Of a stretch of DNA of 64,000 bases, positions 24,501-37,323 are shown in pieces. This DNA is from Liolophura sinensis. Lineage: Eukaryota; Mollusca; Polyplacophora; Chitonida; Chitonidae. A program made the translations under genes and the position numbers. The stretch covers positions 57,765,249 to 57,829,248 of the forward strand of contig NC_088295.1 in assembly GCF_032854445.1 (NCBI RefSeq), written 5' to 3'. The notes under the pieces are model-generated. The model worked only from the letters and a program-made list of their open reading frames with translations, ran no database searches and was not told the origin of the DNA. Position 1 is the first letter of the stretch. Each line of letters opens with the position of its first letter.

Positions 24501-25239
24501 GCTTTACATAAAAGCAAGAAAATCAATCCTGTAGAAGTTGGTGATCCCACAAAAGCGTCCATCTGTCCCTATACAATGAAGTGCAAAGATTAGCCGCTGA
24601 TCAATTTGAAGGTAATTACAACACAACCTTATAACTGGCTAGACCTATACACGGTTATGCAGTCAACACTTAACATTCTCTATAATCAGTCAGAGAAATA
24701 TGTTTTAATATTTTATCACTTGACCTTGTTTATCAAGCAAATTTTTGGATGACTTTACCCACGGCTAAGTTAATAGTGCCAATTAAAGTATACACGAAAA
24801 CAAATGTATATCGGCTATAAAGCTAAATGTAGACCTCAGTAGGCCGAAAGGCTATGTTAGGTTCATGTCCCCATTTTTGATTCAGTTGGGACGCAAGGAA
24901 TAATGCATGGGGTAAAAGGCCCATGGGAGTACTTGTTCATGTCCGCTTTATGCATGATCTCCCAGGCTAGGGAATTCATAAATGTAAACGCCAGAGAAAT
25001 GAAGTACCAACTCGTGCAGACTATATAGATAGATCCTACACGTTCGATTGTTTAAGAACCCCTGTTCATAACAAAGTTACTTTCCATTTCATTATGACGT
25101 CACAGAAATACTGAATAAATGTGGGCAATATGTAGGGCATTCCTTTCATCTACCGGTAAAATATTGATTACCGGTACCATTGGTCAATTGTGCGTTCGGA
25201 AAGGTCTATTGCTTTCTGATGGGATGCCAGAAACCTGCT
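18599..25239. other. Upstream region of the kinase gene and gene desert
   Basis: The first kilobase probably holds the 5' UTR and promoter of the kinase gene; I could not place a start site. Beyond it I see A+T-rich sequence with open frames of chance length and no convincing exon, RNA gene or element. Confidence 0.55.
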
Positions 25240-25350
25240 CTGTACAGTTTCCTTACACAAATCCACAATGCTGGCCGCTGTCGAATAAGTGAAATGTTCT
25301 TTAGTACGGAGTAAAACACCAATCAAATAAACAAGTAAATAAATCCATAT
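25240..25350 (+). mobile_element. SINE-A 3' fragment
   Basis: CACAATGCTGGCCGCTGTCG, GTACGGAGTAAAACACCAAT and a CAAATAAACAAGTAAATAAA tail. Confidence 0.85.
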
Positions 25351-26281
25351 ATTTTTTTATCAAAAATAATAATAACAAAATTTCCTGCGGAAGCTTTTCC
25401 GCTCTACATTGTAGAGAGTGGTGCATTTTCTACCTAGAATTGCTCCGTTGTGGATCGGCACTTTTCGGTGCAGGTTGTCCTAGTGGTTGGAGAGCCCTTC
25501 ATATTCGAAAAAGTGTGGAAGACTATAGCACATTTTCAAATCTACCACTTAATAGAATTGAACTTTGGACATTTGAATAGGCCAGCACGAAGGAATCTTC
25601 AATATACCGCGGGGGATTCTTATTAAATTGCTCAAGCTTCGTGTTTTAAAAACTGGACACGGGAAGACGTATAAACTAGTTCATGAAATTAAGAAAATAA
25701 ATTCTTACAAAGGAATATTTCAATAAATATTCAACTCTAATTAATGTCAAAAAAACTCGGGGGTGGGGGGGTGGGGGGGCGTTCTGCTTTGGGTAATAAT
25801 CAGAATGGGAACGGATTGACTGTACTAGATGATCGTTTTTCATCACTGATTGTCGGATTAAGAACTTTCTATTTATCGATCTTTTAAACCTAGCCTGTAT
25901 GATATCCATAGATTTCCTGAGCGGTTAAGGGACCCATGTTTGCCACAGGCTCTCGGTGACACCATAGTACCTGGATACCAATCCACCAATCCGACTCTGT
26001 AAGCGACGGCATTAGATTTGCTGTGTTCTCATTTGTTCGGCTCAGAAGCATTTAAGCGTGTTTGTGCCCGGTGTCATGCATGTTGGTCATTTATCACACT
26101 GTTAAGGGTGGGACATGGCTCAACCATGTGCGCAGTTTTTAACCACGATGCACACCAAGTGCACCAGGTTCAGGTTCAATCACGGCCTTAGACCGAGAAT
26201 CTGTAGTTTCCAATGGCTGTCATTGTTCGTGGGGAGTTAGTGAGATTAAGTCATGATGATAGGTGGCGCCTGATTTGCTAC

Positions 26282-26356
26282 TATTTAAGCATTTACATGA
26301 ACAGCTGGAATAAAGGACTGTTTATGGTAAACTGACAAGAGACCGTATTTCACCGG
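26282..26356 (+). repeat. Interspersed repeat, partner of 17372-17447
   Basis: Inverted relative to the copy at 17.4 kb; both end at CCGGTTACG. Confidence 0.7.
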
Positions 26357-26794
26357 TTACGCGTGATCGTCTGTCACTCTATACGCTAAATATTAACACA
26401 AAGGCATGCTTGCCCTGCTTACCGGTGTTATATGAAAATATCCACACATAACTATGTAAATATTGCACATGTTTGGTATAAAAAATACATCTCTGCAGTT
26501 ACTAAACATAGTTTTTTACTTTCCAAACTGTAACAAAAAGGTGTTTATAAACGAAACACTGATTGTTACAGAGCAGTTTCACTAAGCTCTCTTAATGTTA
26601 CGAGCTCGCAACTACCATGACGACGTAATGCCTGGTTGCTGTGGTAGTTAAGTGAACGTAACGTTAAGACTGAAACCGGGCCTATCTATCACCCTGTCGT
26701 CGTTGCTCTGGTTTTGCTCTCTGTGTTATAGGTCTTATATTATATTTGGTGAGTTGATGCCGATTCTCAGGCCGTTTGTGCAGTTCTCATTCTT

Positions 26795-26905
26795 TCACCC
26801 ATTGTGGTCAGCCCAGTGTCCTCCCACCATAATGCTGGCCGCCCTAGTATAAGTGAAATATTCTTGAGTACGGGATAAAACACCAATCAAATAAATAAAT
26901 ACACG
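26795..26905 (+). mobile_element. SINE-A 3' fragment
   Basis: CCTCCCACCATAATGCTGGC, AAGTGAAATATTCTTGAGTA and CACCAATCAAATAAATAAAT. The 66-codon frame over it is part of the SINE. Confidence 0.88.
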
Positions 26906-27339
26906 CTTCAGGAGCATATCCCTATTGTTAACAAAACATGTATCTTCTACAGTTAACACGTGCTCAGTCTGAGTACACCTAAACTTGGAACATCTGTCAC
27001 CAGTAAGTCAGTAAAATTAATTACCCCTTCGGGAATGTACATACAAAGATCACAATCGCTAGGGCGTATATACAGGTTGATACATGCATGGTATACATAA
27101 TTCCCGGTAGTCAAATTTCAAAAGTGGTTGACATCTTAGGATTACGAATCGATATTGCACAAATAATTGACTCGCACTCTGCGTGTATCGGGTTACAACA
27201 GAATTGCGACATATCAAAAGGTAATTTATTGGGAACATATGATTTCAGGCTTTACATTGCTTCCTCTACTTTAGCGTAAACGCCTTCAGGAAATGCACAG
27301 TTACACCTATATCCCTAACCCAATATGAACGAGTTTTGA

Positions 27340-27485
27340 ATTTTTAATTATTATTTTGACTCGTATACTCAAGAATACTTCACTTACACGACGGAAACCA
27401 GCATTATGGTAGTAGGAAACCGGGCAGACCCGGGGAAAATTTACGACCATCCTCAGGTTGCTGGTAGACCTTCCAACCTTCGCAA
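27340..27485 (-). mobile_element. SINE-A fragment
   Basis: TACTCAAGAATACTTCACTT, CAGCATTATGGTAGTAGGAA and ACGACCATCCTCAGGTTGCT, all reverse-strand SINE-A. Confidence 0.88.
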
Positions 27486-28074
27486 AAAAATCGAGGTTTT
27501 GTGACAGGAATTGCGTCTGAATGGCAAGCAAGTAACTTGTTAATACGACTCACGCTAAGAATATGATATAAGAGCAACTGGATAATTTATAAAACTTAGA
27601 TGGCTGTTTTATGTATAATTACAGTAAGAACACTTGATATCTTAGTTTGAAGTATAATATATTTTGGCTGAAAAAGATTTCATAATTTAAACGTGTTAGG
27701 CTGATTGTAGCAGAATTATGAAGACGTCTTCTTTATGATTCTTTCTTTATGTAATTTAGCACACTTTCCAATATAGTTATATTCATCCCCAGTTTCTAAA
27801 TTACATAACCTACACATTTTTGTGAACTAGGACTATTTGGCCATCGGCCACTTTCAACTGGTAAGTAGTGGTTGAACGACCGAACATTAATAAAGGCAAC
27901 GTTTAAACAGCAGCCCTGGACAATAGTGGCAGTGATCACAGAGGAATAATTCTTGCTTTCAATGGAAAAAGGCTTATTAGTGTTTAATATCTTTGTTCAT
28001 CTTATAGTCATTGGAAACAGACATCAATATTTGAACTGACTCTGTATATGTTGTGTGCCATCTATCATGTTTCC

Positions 28075-28195
28075 TACTTCCGGTACTCCGGTTTCCTCCA
28101 CCCACAACATTGACTGTCATCAATATAAGTGACAAATCCTTGGATATATGGTGTTAAACATTAATCAATCAATCAATCAATTAGTCAATCAGAAA
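28075..28195 (+). mobile_element. Diverged SINE-A fragment
   Basis: GGTTTCCTCCACCCACAACA, AATATAAGTGACAAATCCTT and GGTGTTAAACATTAATC followed by an AATC repeat. Confidence 0.65.
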
Positions 28196-28332
28196 CAATC
28201 AGTTAACTGACCCACCATTCCCGTGTTTTATGTGTTTACTACACCTATGAAATCTTGTAGTTTATCATTGCTGTTGCATTAGAATCCCTTTTGTGTTTCA
28301 GTTAATGAAGGTTAGGCAAAGGACAAGAATAC

Positions 28333-28477
28333 ATGTATTTATTTATTTATTTATTTGTTTGTTTGTTTGTTTGTTTGTTTATTTCTTTATTTCTTTATTT
28401 CTTTATTTATTTCTTTATTTCTTTTTTATTTCTTTATTTATTTATTTCTTTATTTATTTCTTTATTTCTTTATTTCT

Positions 28478-28512
<35 letters not shown>

Positions 28513-28548
28513 TTTCTTTATTTATTTATTTATTTATTTAATTTATTT
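28333..28548. repeat. TTTA / TTTG / TTTC tetranucleotide microsatellite
   Basis: About 215 bp of tetranucleotides with TTTG, TTTC and TTTA blocks. It gives Phe/Leu/Ile-rich artefactual frames in all three phases and directly abuts a SINE-A tail. Confidence 0.97.
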
Positions 28549-28612
28549 CATTGGTGCCTTACGGCGTACTCAAAAATATTTCACATACACTGAGGGAATC
28601 TGTTGGTATGTC
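28545..28612 (-). mobile_element. SINE-A 3' end
   Basis: TTGGTGCCTTACGGCGTACT and CAAAAATATTTCACATACAC. The long microsatellite beside it probably grew from this SINE's TTTA tail. Confidence 0.75.
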
Positions 28613-30720
28613 ACTAATCCCTCGACCATGGAGGCCCCGGGAATAAATTTAGTAATACCGGGTACCTGACGTCGGCAACACCCTGGTGGAATGCACACGT
28701 TACAAACGGGGAATAATTGACAGAAACTCGTTTCGCTCTCATGACCCAAACATTATATGGTAAATATCGATTGGAATTCGATGCATGTACCAGTGTACTG
28801 AGGACTCACATACATATACATACATTTATATACCTTTGATACATATACATATATAGAGAGACACATTGAAGAAAATGATCGAAAACATGAAAATGCATAT
28901 CCGTCCATCTACATATCGAGTACTGTGTCACATCCTGTCGGTTGCTTCCCGCACGCCATGACCACGTGGCATTAAGGTGTGCATGACAACAGGTCTTCAC
29001 CACACCCAATCCATGATGGCATCTGCCCGTCATTTGCACGATCAGACAGGCGATATGTGACGTTGTGCGGGTCGAACTGTGTCGTGGAAGGCGCCTGATT
29101 TACGGGTTTAATCGTAAGCCTTTTCAGCCCAGCGGAAATTCTGTGATTGCTTCCCGCGGATGAAATAGAGACGGCGTGTAATCAATTTTGTACGTTTAAA
29201 AGCTCAGTGGACTTTTTCTCTACCTGCGGAGTCGCCTAACTGTGCTGCCGCGTCTTTAGGCAACCTGCGTGATCTAATTTCAGGTGAGTGGGAAAATTCA
29301 TTTTGTTCCCTAGCAATCTGATTGATGGCACAGGATTCAGGCTACCAAAGCATTTCTTGGCACTTATAATACTGAACAAGCCAGGTAAAGTGTTTTGATT
29401 CCAGAAAGACTCGACGAGAGATTTCTATCAACTTCAGTAACTAACTGATCATTGTACAGGTGAGTGACACAATCATATATGCATATTTCGTGTATTTGCA
29501 AGAAGAGTATTCGACCACGATATAGTATTGTGTAAGGGCCACAAGTGTGACCAAAATGAACATCTTTGGTCGTGTTGCGAAACCTATGTTAAGCCATATG
29601 CATGTGTTTAAAGCGATGTTAACCTCTGTTAGCAATGCTTCGTATTTATTCGAATACATCTACTCGCCAATATATGGCGGATATATATTGCAGATGTCAC
29701 ATGAGGCCATTATCATTCATTATCATTTTTGCCTCACATAAAACTTAATCAGTTTAAAATCAGCTGCATTTCGTCATTTACATATAGAAATTTAAACTGG
29801 ACAATTTAAAATCGGTCATTTTCTTATTCGCTTCCCTTTTTCCATCAATATGTATTATAGTGGATGAAATGCAAATCCCACCATTCTGAGCACAAGTTAC
29901 TTGAAAAGGGTCCCTTGTAAGATAGGGTAGGGTGCTTTGTAAGGTTTATGTCCTCTTTTAGATAGATGATGATGTTTTGTAAGGCAGAGTAGGGGTCTAT
30001 GTAAAATAGTGTAGTCCCTTGTGATAAAGTATGACTTTGTCCTCTCATAAGATCATTGCAGACAAAATCAAGAGCTGCTAATTTTGTGGTGAAGTTTACA
30101 ATGCTAAGCTTATCGATGTATTTTTATATGTCTCCCCGAGTTAAAATCAATTAATACTTTTACTGCCAACAAGCCCAACCACGGTCTGAACTATATGGAT
30201 ATCTAGGTTTATTATGTATTCTTGCGCGCCGCCTCAAAACCATTGCTATTTTATCTAAAGTGTTCATATTGTTCCCTTCTGGCTTACATGTTTATTAAGC
30301 TTCTAAAGGGATTTTATCTGCTTTTATTCTCCTCGTCCTTATTTCGTTCTGTTCTACACAAAAGAAAACTGATGTCAGATTAGACGAGTTCAGACTCTGA
30401 GAGTAGGTTCGCATGTGTAAGTGTGTAGAACCAATAGTGAATATCACACAGCGACATTGGAGTACATATCCACTTTCAGATAGACAACAATCACTTGCAG
30501 ATAGCCACCGGATCGATATACCTTTATTTCAGTCCCACTTTTGTAAAGCAAGCTAAGGACAACGGAACACATGTTGATGGTAAACCATATGAAGTCGTCT
30601 TTGTGCGCACTAAACGCTGATGACTGTTAGGTTTGTGATGTATAAAGGCCACCTGTTGCGGGTGGAATCAGACACGCGAAGTCCTTCCAACCGGCAGTGC
30701 ACTTCATTATGGAAAACGAT
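28613..30720. other. No gene seen
   Basis: A+T-rich sequence without recognisable coding, RNA or repeat features. Reading frames are under 80 codons and unremarkable. Confidence 0.55.
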
Positions 30721-30724
30721 TGCA

Positions 30725-30830
30725 GCCCCCAAAAGAGGGCGACAACTCGAGAAGTCGAGGCGGCAACTCGAGAAGTCGAGGCGATAATTCGACAAGGCGA
30801 GGCGCGAAAAGTTGGGACACCAGCACGAGA
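30725..30830. repeat. 21-bp tandem repeat with downstream inverted partners
   Basis: Three to four units like GCAACTCGAGAAGTCGAGGC. Complementary pieces (CTTCTCGTGTTGTCACCTCG, GACAAGTCGAG) follow around 30915-30985. The repeat gives a Leu-Asp-Phe-Ser-Ser-Cys-Arg repeat on the minus strand. Confidence 0.8.
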
Positions 30831-31402
30831 AGTCAACATTTATGCGGAAGACCTCTCTGTGCGTCCCAGGAATACCGGTTAATCTAACTTCCGCTATTCT
30901 GGAATAGAAATGGATGATCCGACTTCTCGTGTTGTCACCTCGATTTGCCTGGTTTAGTCGACCGACAAGTCGAGTGGCCTGCATTCGTATTCCATACTTT
31001 ATTGTTGTTTCGAACGTTATAATCTGATATAACAAAGTCCATCTTCTATTGAGTTTCATTTTTGCGCTATATATCTAAGTACTAATAAATATTACCCTAG
31101 AGTAGAGGATACAAAAGCCATAAATGGAAATGCTGATGCACTTTATAGACCTTGCTGATGAAGTGCTTGACTCCCAAGTTCTTTGACTGTTATACTAAGG
31201 TTTTAAAATAAATATCAGCCCTTCAATACAATATATGGGACCCTCGTTGGTTTACATGGTTAAAGAGCTAGACTGCTCCGACAATCAGGCCCGTGGCAAG
31301 TAAGCCTATATGCTGGAGGAGGGGGGATTTGTAATGGCGTTTTTCACCCCAATGAGGCGATGCACCTTCTATTCAAATAAAGATTTATTTCATAAGCAAA
31401 AA

Positions 31403-31504
<102 letters not shown>

Positions 31505-31859
31505 TCAATAGATTAAGTGGCCATAATCATTTATGTCATTTCCTTAGATTAGCTAGAATCTATGGCATCGGGTTAGGAATTTGGCACTAGCTTGAAATAA
31601 CTAATTATGATTTTTCATAGGACTCAACACTGTTACTTCATTAAAACGACGGATGCCAAGGGGGGCGTAATTCCGCGTACAACAGATGTCGGGGGTATGT
31701 GTGACGTTGGCAACGAGTCCTCGAGTCCTCGATAAAACACTCCTCGCAAAGCCCTGTATCGTGGAGACCAAATCTGGATAAGTATAAGGTTGGTCAGTAG
31801 ATGACCAGATAGAAGCTAAAATAATAGTATTTCATCCTGACGACGATTAAGCGACAGGC

Positions 31860-32210
31860 CTAGGCATAAAATAACAGATGCGTTACATTCATGGAAAATC
31901 TCCCTTTGTCGGAATTATCCCATTCGTTCTGCCAGATATCTGTAAACTTCTGCTTTATTGAACTAATTGCCTTTTTCAACGACAGTGGGACAGCGAGGGT
32001 TATATCACGTAACAGAAAAGCTTGTATAGCCAACTGGTCAGCCAGCTCATTGCCAGGTATACCAATATGAGTCGGCACCCAGTCAAACACAGATACTCCA
32101 CGTTGATCAAGCGTGGTGTAAATGATTTTTTCCACAAAAATTAACGAGAATTTGTGAAGAAGACAGCGAGTCCGTGTTAATCTACTCACAGAAGCGCCCC
32201 CTGGTGTCAA
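31860..32210 (-). pseudogene. LINE ORF2 RNase H remnant
   Basis: The translated minus strand contains FDWVPTHIGIPGNELADQLA. This is the conserved C-terminal part of the RNase H domain found in I/Jockey-type LINE polyproteins, with its His and Asp active-site residues. A W..EWDNSDKGRF segment, typical of the region just after RNase H, follows. No reverse transcriptase is seen upstream on this strand (higher coordinates), so it is a 5'-truncated, decaying copy rather than a host RNase H. The exact LINE clade is not resolved. Confidence 0.7.
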
Positions 32211-32904
32211 AATCGGGAATCGTATGCATCACGTGTTAACCCGCATTAAGTGTCATTAATGTACTAAGTATGCTGTCTGTAGGTGTAGTGTTAATGGAGA
32301 TATATCCCAATACATAATTTGTAGAAATAATGACTTGTCCCCGTTGAATAGTTATCGCTAACTGCGAACCACAATCTAAGTTATTTCACGTAGGTACAGG
32401 GAACTATAGTCCTACTCTATACAGAGATATAGTTGACTATCTATATCAATACTTGTTTTAAGAAACAACTCTCCCGCTTCGTTATCAGTCTTATATGCCT
32501 ATGTAGTGCTCTATGTATAAAAGTGCACGTCCGAAAATATGTACCCACACACAGAACAGACCCCCACACCCTCCTGTACAACAGGAGAGCAGCGGCCTTT
32601 ACTTGGGCGAACAACCACAATTATATACACGCATTCACAAAATTATGAGATTGAGCTCAAATATTTCCAGGACATATACACAGGGTAAGTATAACTTAGA
32701 GATAATATGGTAATAATATCGATAATTTCAAAATGGTCTGGACACTGGGCGACTACCCGATGCCACGTCTCAAGCCTCGTTCTCCATACCCAAACAGGCC
32801 TCCATCTCCGGCTGTATGCTGGGATCCTCCTCTCGCTAGATGTACTTCTGCAACATGGATTTAACTCAGGCGGTTTGCCAGGTGTCTGGTGCGTAGGACA
32901 GAGG

Positions 32905-33148
32905 TTAAGTTATTTATTTATTTGACTGATGAATATTTCACTTATACGACGTTTGCCAGCATTGTGGTGAGAGGATATCGGGCACAGCCCGGCAGAAACC
33001 CCCGACCATCCGCAGGCTGCTGGAAGATCTTCCCACTTACGGCTGGAGAAGAAACCAGCATGAGCTAGACTGGAACTCACAGTGACCAGATTGGCTACTG
33101 AATCGCTACGCTACGCTAGCGCGCTAACCAACTGAGCCACGCAGGCCT
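32905..33148 (-). mobile_element. SINE-A, full length
   Basis: Runs from the TTTATTTATTTGAC tail to the complete tRNA-like head (reverse complement of GGCCTGCGTGGCTCAGTTGG). The core is intact; a short duplication (CTACGCTACGCTAG) lies in the tRNA part. Confidence 0.9.
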
Positions 33149-33179
33149 TTGGGGCAGAGGTTTACTCGGGGCACTCATG

Positions 33180-33355
33180 ACCCGTTCACACGTGACTCCT
33201 CCCACCCCTTACATCTGACCCTTCAACTCTTAACACCTCACCCCTCCACCCTTATCACCTCACCCTGCCACCCTTAACACTTCACCCATCCACTCTTCAC
33301 ACCTCACCCCTTCACCCTTAACATCTGATCCCTATACCCTTAACACCTGACCGCC
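33180..33355. repeat. Degenerate ~23-bp minisatellite
   Basis: About seven imperfect units of the form CACCTCACCCCTCCACCCTT with AACA spacers, C-rich on the plus strand. Confidence 0.8.
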
Positions 33356-33499
33356 GCGATATAAGTGAAATTACTTGAGTAAATATCGTTTAACATCAAT
33401 CTAATATGGTGCATAAATAAAATGTAATATTTTATTTGCACTGCCGTACATTTCTGTTTCTTATATATGGTTGCCGGATGGGGAACATCGGGTTGCGCG

Positions 33500-33640
33500 C
33501 CGCTCGCGCAATCTGTACCGTTCTTGTGTCGCAGATTGAGCCCCGCGAGACGAGGTAACCTCGTGGAGCGCAACTCGCGGCACGAGGACAGTACCTTTCG
33601 CACGCAATTTGTACCGTCCTTGCGTGGCTAGGCGTGGGGT
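33500..33640. repeat. G+C-rich island with direct repeats
   Basis: Two near-identical words, CGCAATCTGTACCGTTCTTG and CGCAATTTGTACCGTCCTTG, flank a CpG-rich segment with CCCGCGAG / CTCGCGG inverted arms. Base composition differs sharply from its surroundings. Not recognised. Confidence 0.5.
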
Positions 33641-34369
33641 GAGATGTCCTCATACAGTTTTCATAGTTTCTTGGTTTAACTGCAAGAGGCATGAATTTGA
33701 AAACAGTTCCTCATGTCGCTTGCATGAACTTTAAAGCAAGTATTGTGAAATGATGAGGATTTTCAGTGATTCATTGAGTTCATGGACATCATGTTGCAGG
33801 ATTCGTAGCAAATGCCTTAGGATAAACCCGCGAGCAGGCGACGCCATTTATCGAATGCTACCACCGTAGGAAATAGCGCATGTCCTATTTCCAGTTGACT
33901 ATAGTCGAATTCGGCACTGGCATTTTGTGAACGCGGCTTTAGAGCAATTCCATGCGGCGCACGCCTTGGTTGTGTTTAACATACCATGGAGGGTATGTCT
34001 TGTATATGTATATGTGTGATGCTTTGTTCAAAAATATTAAGTTTGCTATTGGCTCACTTATTAGTTGATCTATTTACCTAAATTACGGATTTTTACCATA
34101 GATAAAATCACTATCATTTCATTATATATTTGTGAAGCTGTTTGCTTTCAAACTACATTTGACACGTCCTTTCTACGATGCAGCTTTTGCGATATTTTCA
34201 AGGCTGAAAAAAATGTTATCCCTCTTTTGTCTTATGTATCCCGTCACTCCATATTAATCAAATGTTTCTGGATACCTGTGCCTGTCATTGATCTCTCAGC
34301 TAAGGGGAGAGTTAATTAACTGTACAGGGTAAACATCGGAAACATTCCGTTTATAATAAACTTAAAGGC

Positions 34370-34428
34370 CGCATCCTGATTTTAGGATCGATCTGATTTT
34401 AGGATCGATCTGATTTTAGGATCGATGG
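34370..34428. repeat. 18-bp tandem repeat, three units
   Basis: GATTTTAGGATCGATCT repeated three times, perfect except at the edges. Confidence 0.9.
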
Positions 34429-34579
34429 GAATTAGCCCCGGAGGTAATGAGTGGCCTATCTAACAATAGGACGAATTAACAAACGGGGTTGGGATACAGT
34501 TCGTGAGGCATTGTTCTTCTCTAATTAACCCCAATATCCTCGTTATATACCGGTGTAACAGAGATCCGACAGCGCGTTG

Positions 34580-34935
34580 TTCACCATGGCGTTTTTGATA
34601 GAGCGTCCGCTTCGGGAGTGGTAGATCCAGGATCAATCCTTGATCGAGTCACACCTAAGACTTTAAAAGAGGAAGTTGTAACTTCCTCGCTTGGCGTTCA
34701 GCATGAAGGGAATAGTGCAACGACTGGTTGACCCGTATCAGTACAATGGCTCGGGCGGGGCGGCTTACTTGCCTTCGGTAAGTCGTCTCAGTGAAGCAGC
34801 ACTAAATAAAAGAGCGGTGGAAATCCGTCCTGCAACAAGGAGGCACATTACACGTACATGCACCCTAATGATTCCTTCGTCGTCATATGACTGAAAAATT
34901 GTTGAGCACGACGTTAAACCCCAAGCACTCACTCT
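34580..34935 (+). mobile_element. SINE-C, full length
   Basis: tRNA-like head (GATAGAGCGTCCGCTTCGGG; B-box-like GATCCAGGATCAATCCTTG), a body with AAAAGAGGAAGTTGTAACTT and CGTCCTGCAACAAGGAGGCA, and the tail GAAAAATTGTTGAGCACGAC plus TTAAACCCCAAGCACTCACT. Closely parallels 44216-44552. Confidence 0.85.
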
Positions 34936-36211
34936 TGGGGTTTTACTCATTATGGTTAGTTATCGAGATCAAGCACCGCCATTAATTCTAGTTGGGCGAG
35001 TGCTGACCTCGTGGATTTTTCCACACGAGCTACTTTCAAAACTTAGCAAGAAAGACAAAAACAAGAACAAGAACGAGAAAAGAAGAAGAAGATCAAGAAA
35101 CACGACTCTGTTGTAGTTTCGTTGTTTACATTATAAAACTTGATACGTTTCGAAAGTTCTGTCAATAACTTTAATAGGTAAATTCCTGCTGGATTGTTAT
35201 TTTGTTTTCTTAGAGTTAAACATCAATGATTCTGTAACATTATAAACGTGTCTCTTTGCAGCTTATCGGCTTGTTGCAATGGTGCTGCCTCACTGGAATG
35301 CCATACCGAAGACACTTGACATGCCCGATGCCTCATGCACGCGTTAACCGCAATATATAGACACCAGGATGACTACTACTTTAAACATCACCTTGTTTTG
35401 AAAGACAAGTGTGGAAGTATCAAGGCTGCCAGTGTCGAAGTCTTTAAGGTATGAACCAACTCGAAATTGTAGCACTTGGGATGTTTTGGATTCTTTTGAA
35501 TGCCTTTTGCCTGTTTCTGGCATCTTGTTTCTATTTCAGTTTGTTATCAAGCGTATACATATTTTGCGTTAATAAAACTGAAGGTTTGTCGTCAAACCTA
35601 TTACAAAGCATATCAGCCTCTCGGCTCGATAACGTTTCCTTCGATAATCGATCCTTCGTGATTTATTTTTCCGCTGAAGTCACAAACTATTTGACTTCTA
35701 CGAAGGCCGCCGTGTGTATCTATAGACCGAAGGCAATGCATTTATGTGTCACGCCTCTTAATATCACATCCAAGCCTGTGTGACCTAGACTTGAACATGT
35801 CATTGGTTCATTGATCTGAGTAGAATCAAACTTCATCACTTTGTGCATTTTGATTTCAAATTTGTAGGTCGTATAGCTGTGATAAGTGTTAAATGGTCTT
35901 CAAGGCGAAATCCAATGGGCAGGCCTAACACTTTGCTGAATTTTACATGCATTTCAAACCTTTGTAAATATTTAATAAATAACTTGCCGCTTTTTTTAAA
36001 AAATTTTTACTACTGTATTGTTAAATGACGTCAGGATGGCAGGATATGGCAATCTTTTCTGCAGAACATATTTTGTCAAAAACTGACCGCCTGTTGAACG
36101 AAATGTGTAAATGAGTGCGTCCGTTTTACCTGTTGCCATTGCAGCTGTATGAAGAAGTTTTGCATACTGCGTCTATTAATTCCATAATCCCAGTATGCTC
36201 TTCGTCGAATT

Positions 36212-36390
36212 TTTATTTATTTATTTATTTGATTGGTGTTTTACGCCATACTCAGGAATATTTCACTTATGCGACATCGGCCAATGTTATGGTGATAGGT
36301 AACCGGGCAAAGCCTTGGGGGAACCCACGACCATTCAAAGGTTGTTACCAGAACTTCACACATACGGCGGGAGAGGAAGCCAGCATGATG
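36212..36390 (-). mobile_element. SINE-A, 5' truncated
   Basis: TTATTTATTTGATTGGTGTT, TTACGCCATACTCAGGAATA, the core and GGGAGAGGAAGCCAGCATGA; the tRNA head is missing. Confidence 0.88.
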
Positions 36391-37292
36391 GATTTTTTAT
36401 TGTCACATTACATGTTGTCAGGTGGCATATCTGTGCAAAGCCTAATTATCTGGCCTGTTTAGGTATAATTTATGAACACATTCTGTTGTAATTAGTTAAC
36501 CGACAAAAGTATCAAATTAAACCTATTCACAGCAAATTTGTATGTATATACCCAACTTCGTGTTTTAACCAGTGATGCACGAACCGCGGTACAGACTATA
36601 CGAAAACTTCATTTTACGGTTGGAAAATTAATTGAACTTGCGGATCTCCCTTAATGTCAGAAAAACGACGTACCTTTCGTTTATTTCCTCTGACAAATAT
36701 ACAAGTTTATTGTTTAAATAGCCTTCGTCACAGCTACAATTTCAGTACTGGCTTGACCGTTGAATAGGAGGCGTAAGAATCTTTTTTCACCTAACAGAAA
36801 ATAGGCCCCAAGTTTAAGTGTAACGGAAATTTTTAATTTTTGTTACAATTAAGATTTCACTTGTGTAGGTTTTTAACATATATGATAACCAGTCAATACA
36901 TTTATCAATCCGTCAACCAATAAATCAATTCGTGAGCAAACCAATTTGTCAATGAGTCAGTCGGTCTACATCAAGTCACCAGTGGGGTTCCCTCGGTTAT
37001 CTCTCATAAAATAATGTCTAAATACGGAACGGAAACGTGTTGGTATCAATTCGATACGAATGTCTACTCCAAACATGCGTCTAAGTCTTTAATGGACGCA
37101 AACAGGGACTAGAGTCCAATGTTATATGTCAAAAATCAACAGCAGCCGTCTCACAACCCGCTATTTTGTTTGTTCACCGCCTGTATTTATCATCACTGCC
37201 GTCAGCTACGAGCGGTATCTAAGCCATTAACATTAATCAACCTGCGAATACAAGAGTAACGCCGATAAGTTCATATTTACCATGGAATACCC

Positions 37293-37323
<31 letters not shown>

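Noticed and set aside
28293-28669. Phe/Leu/Ile-rich ORFs resembling membrane proteins
   Set aside because: Three phases of a TTTA/TTTC microsatellite give the same kind of peptide.
35451-35783. 110-codon ORF with hydrophobic N-terminus
   Set aside because: The composition looks like translated A+T-rich DNA; no motif, signal-peptide pattern or gene context supports it.
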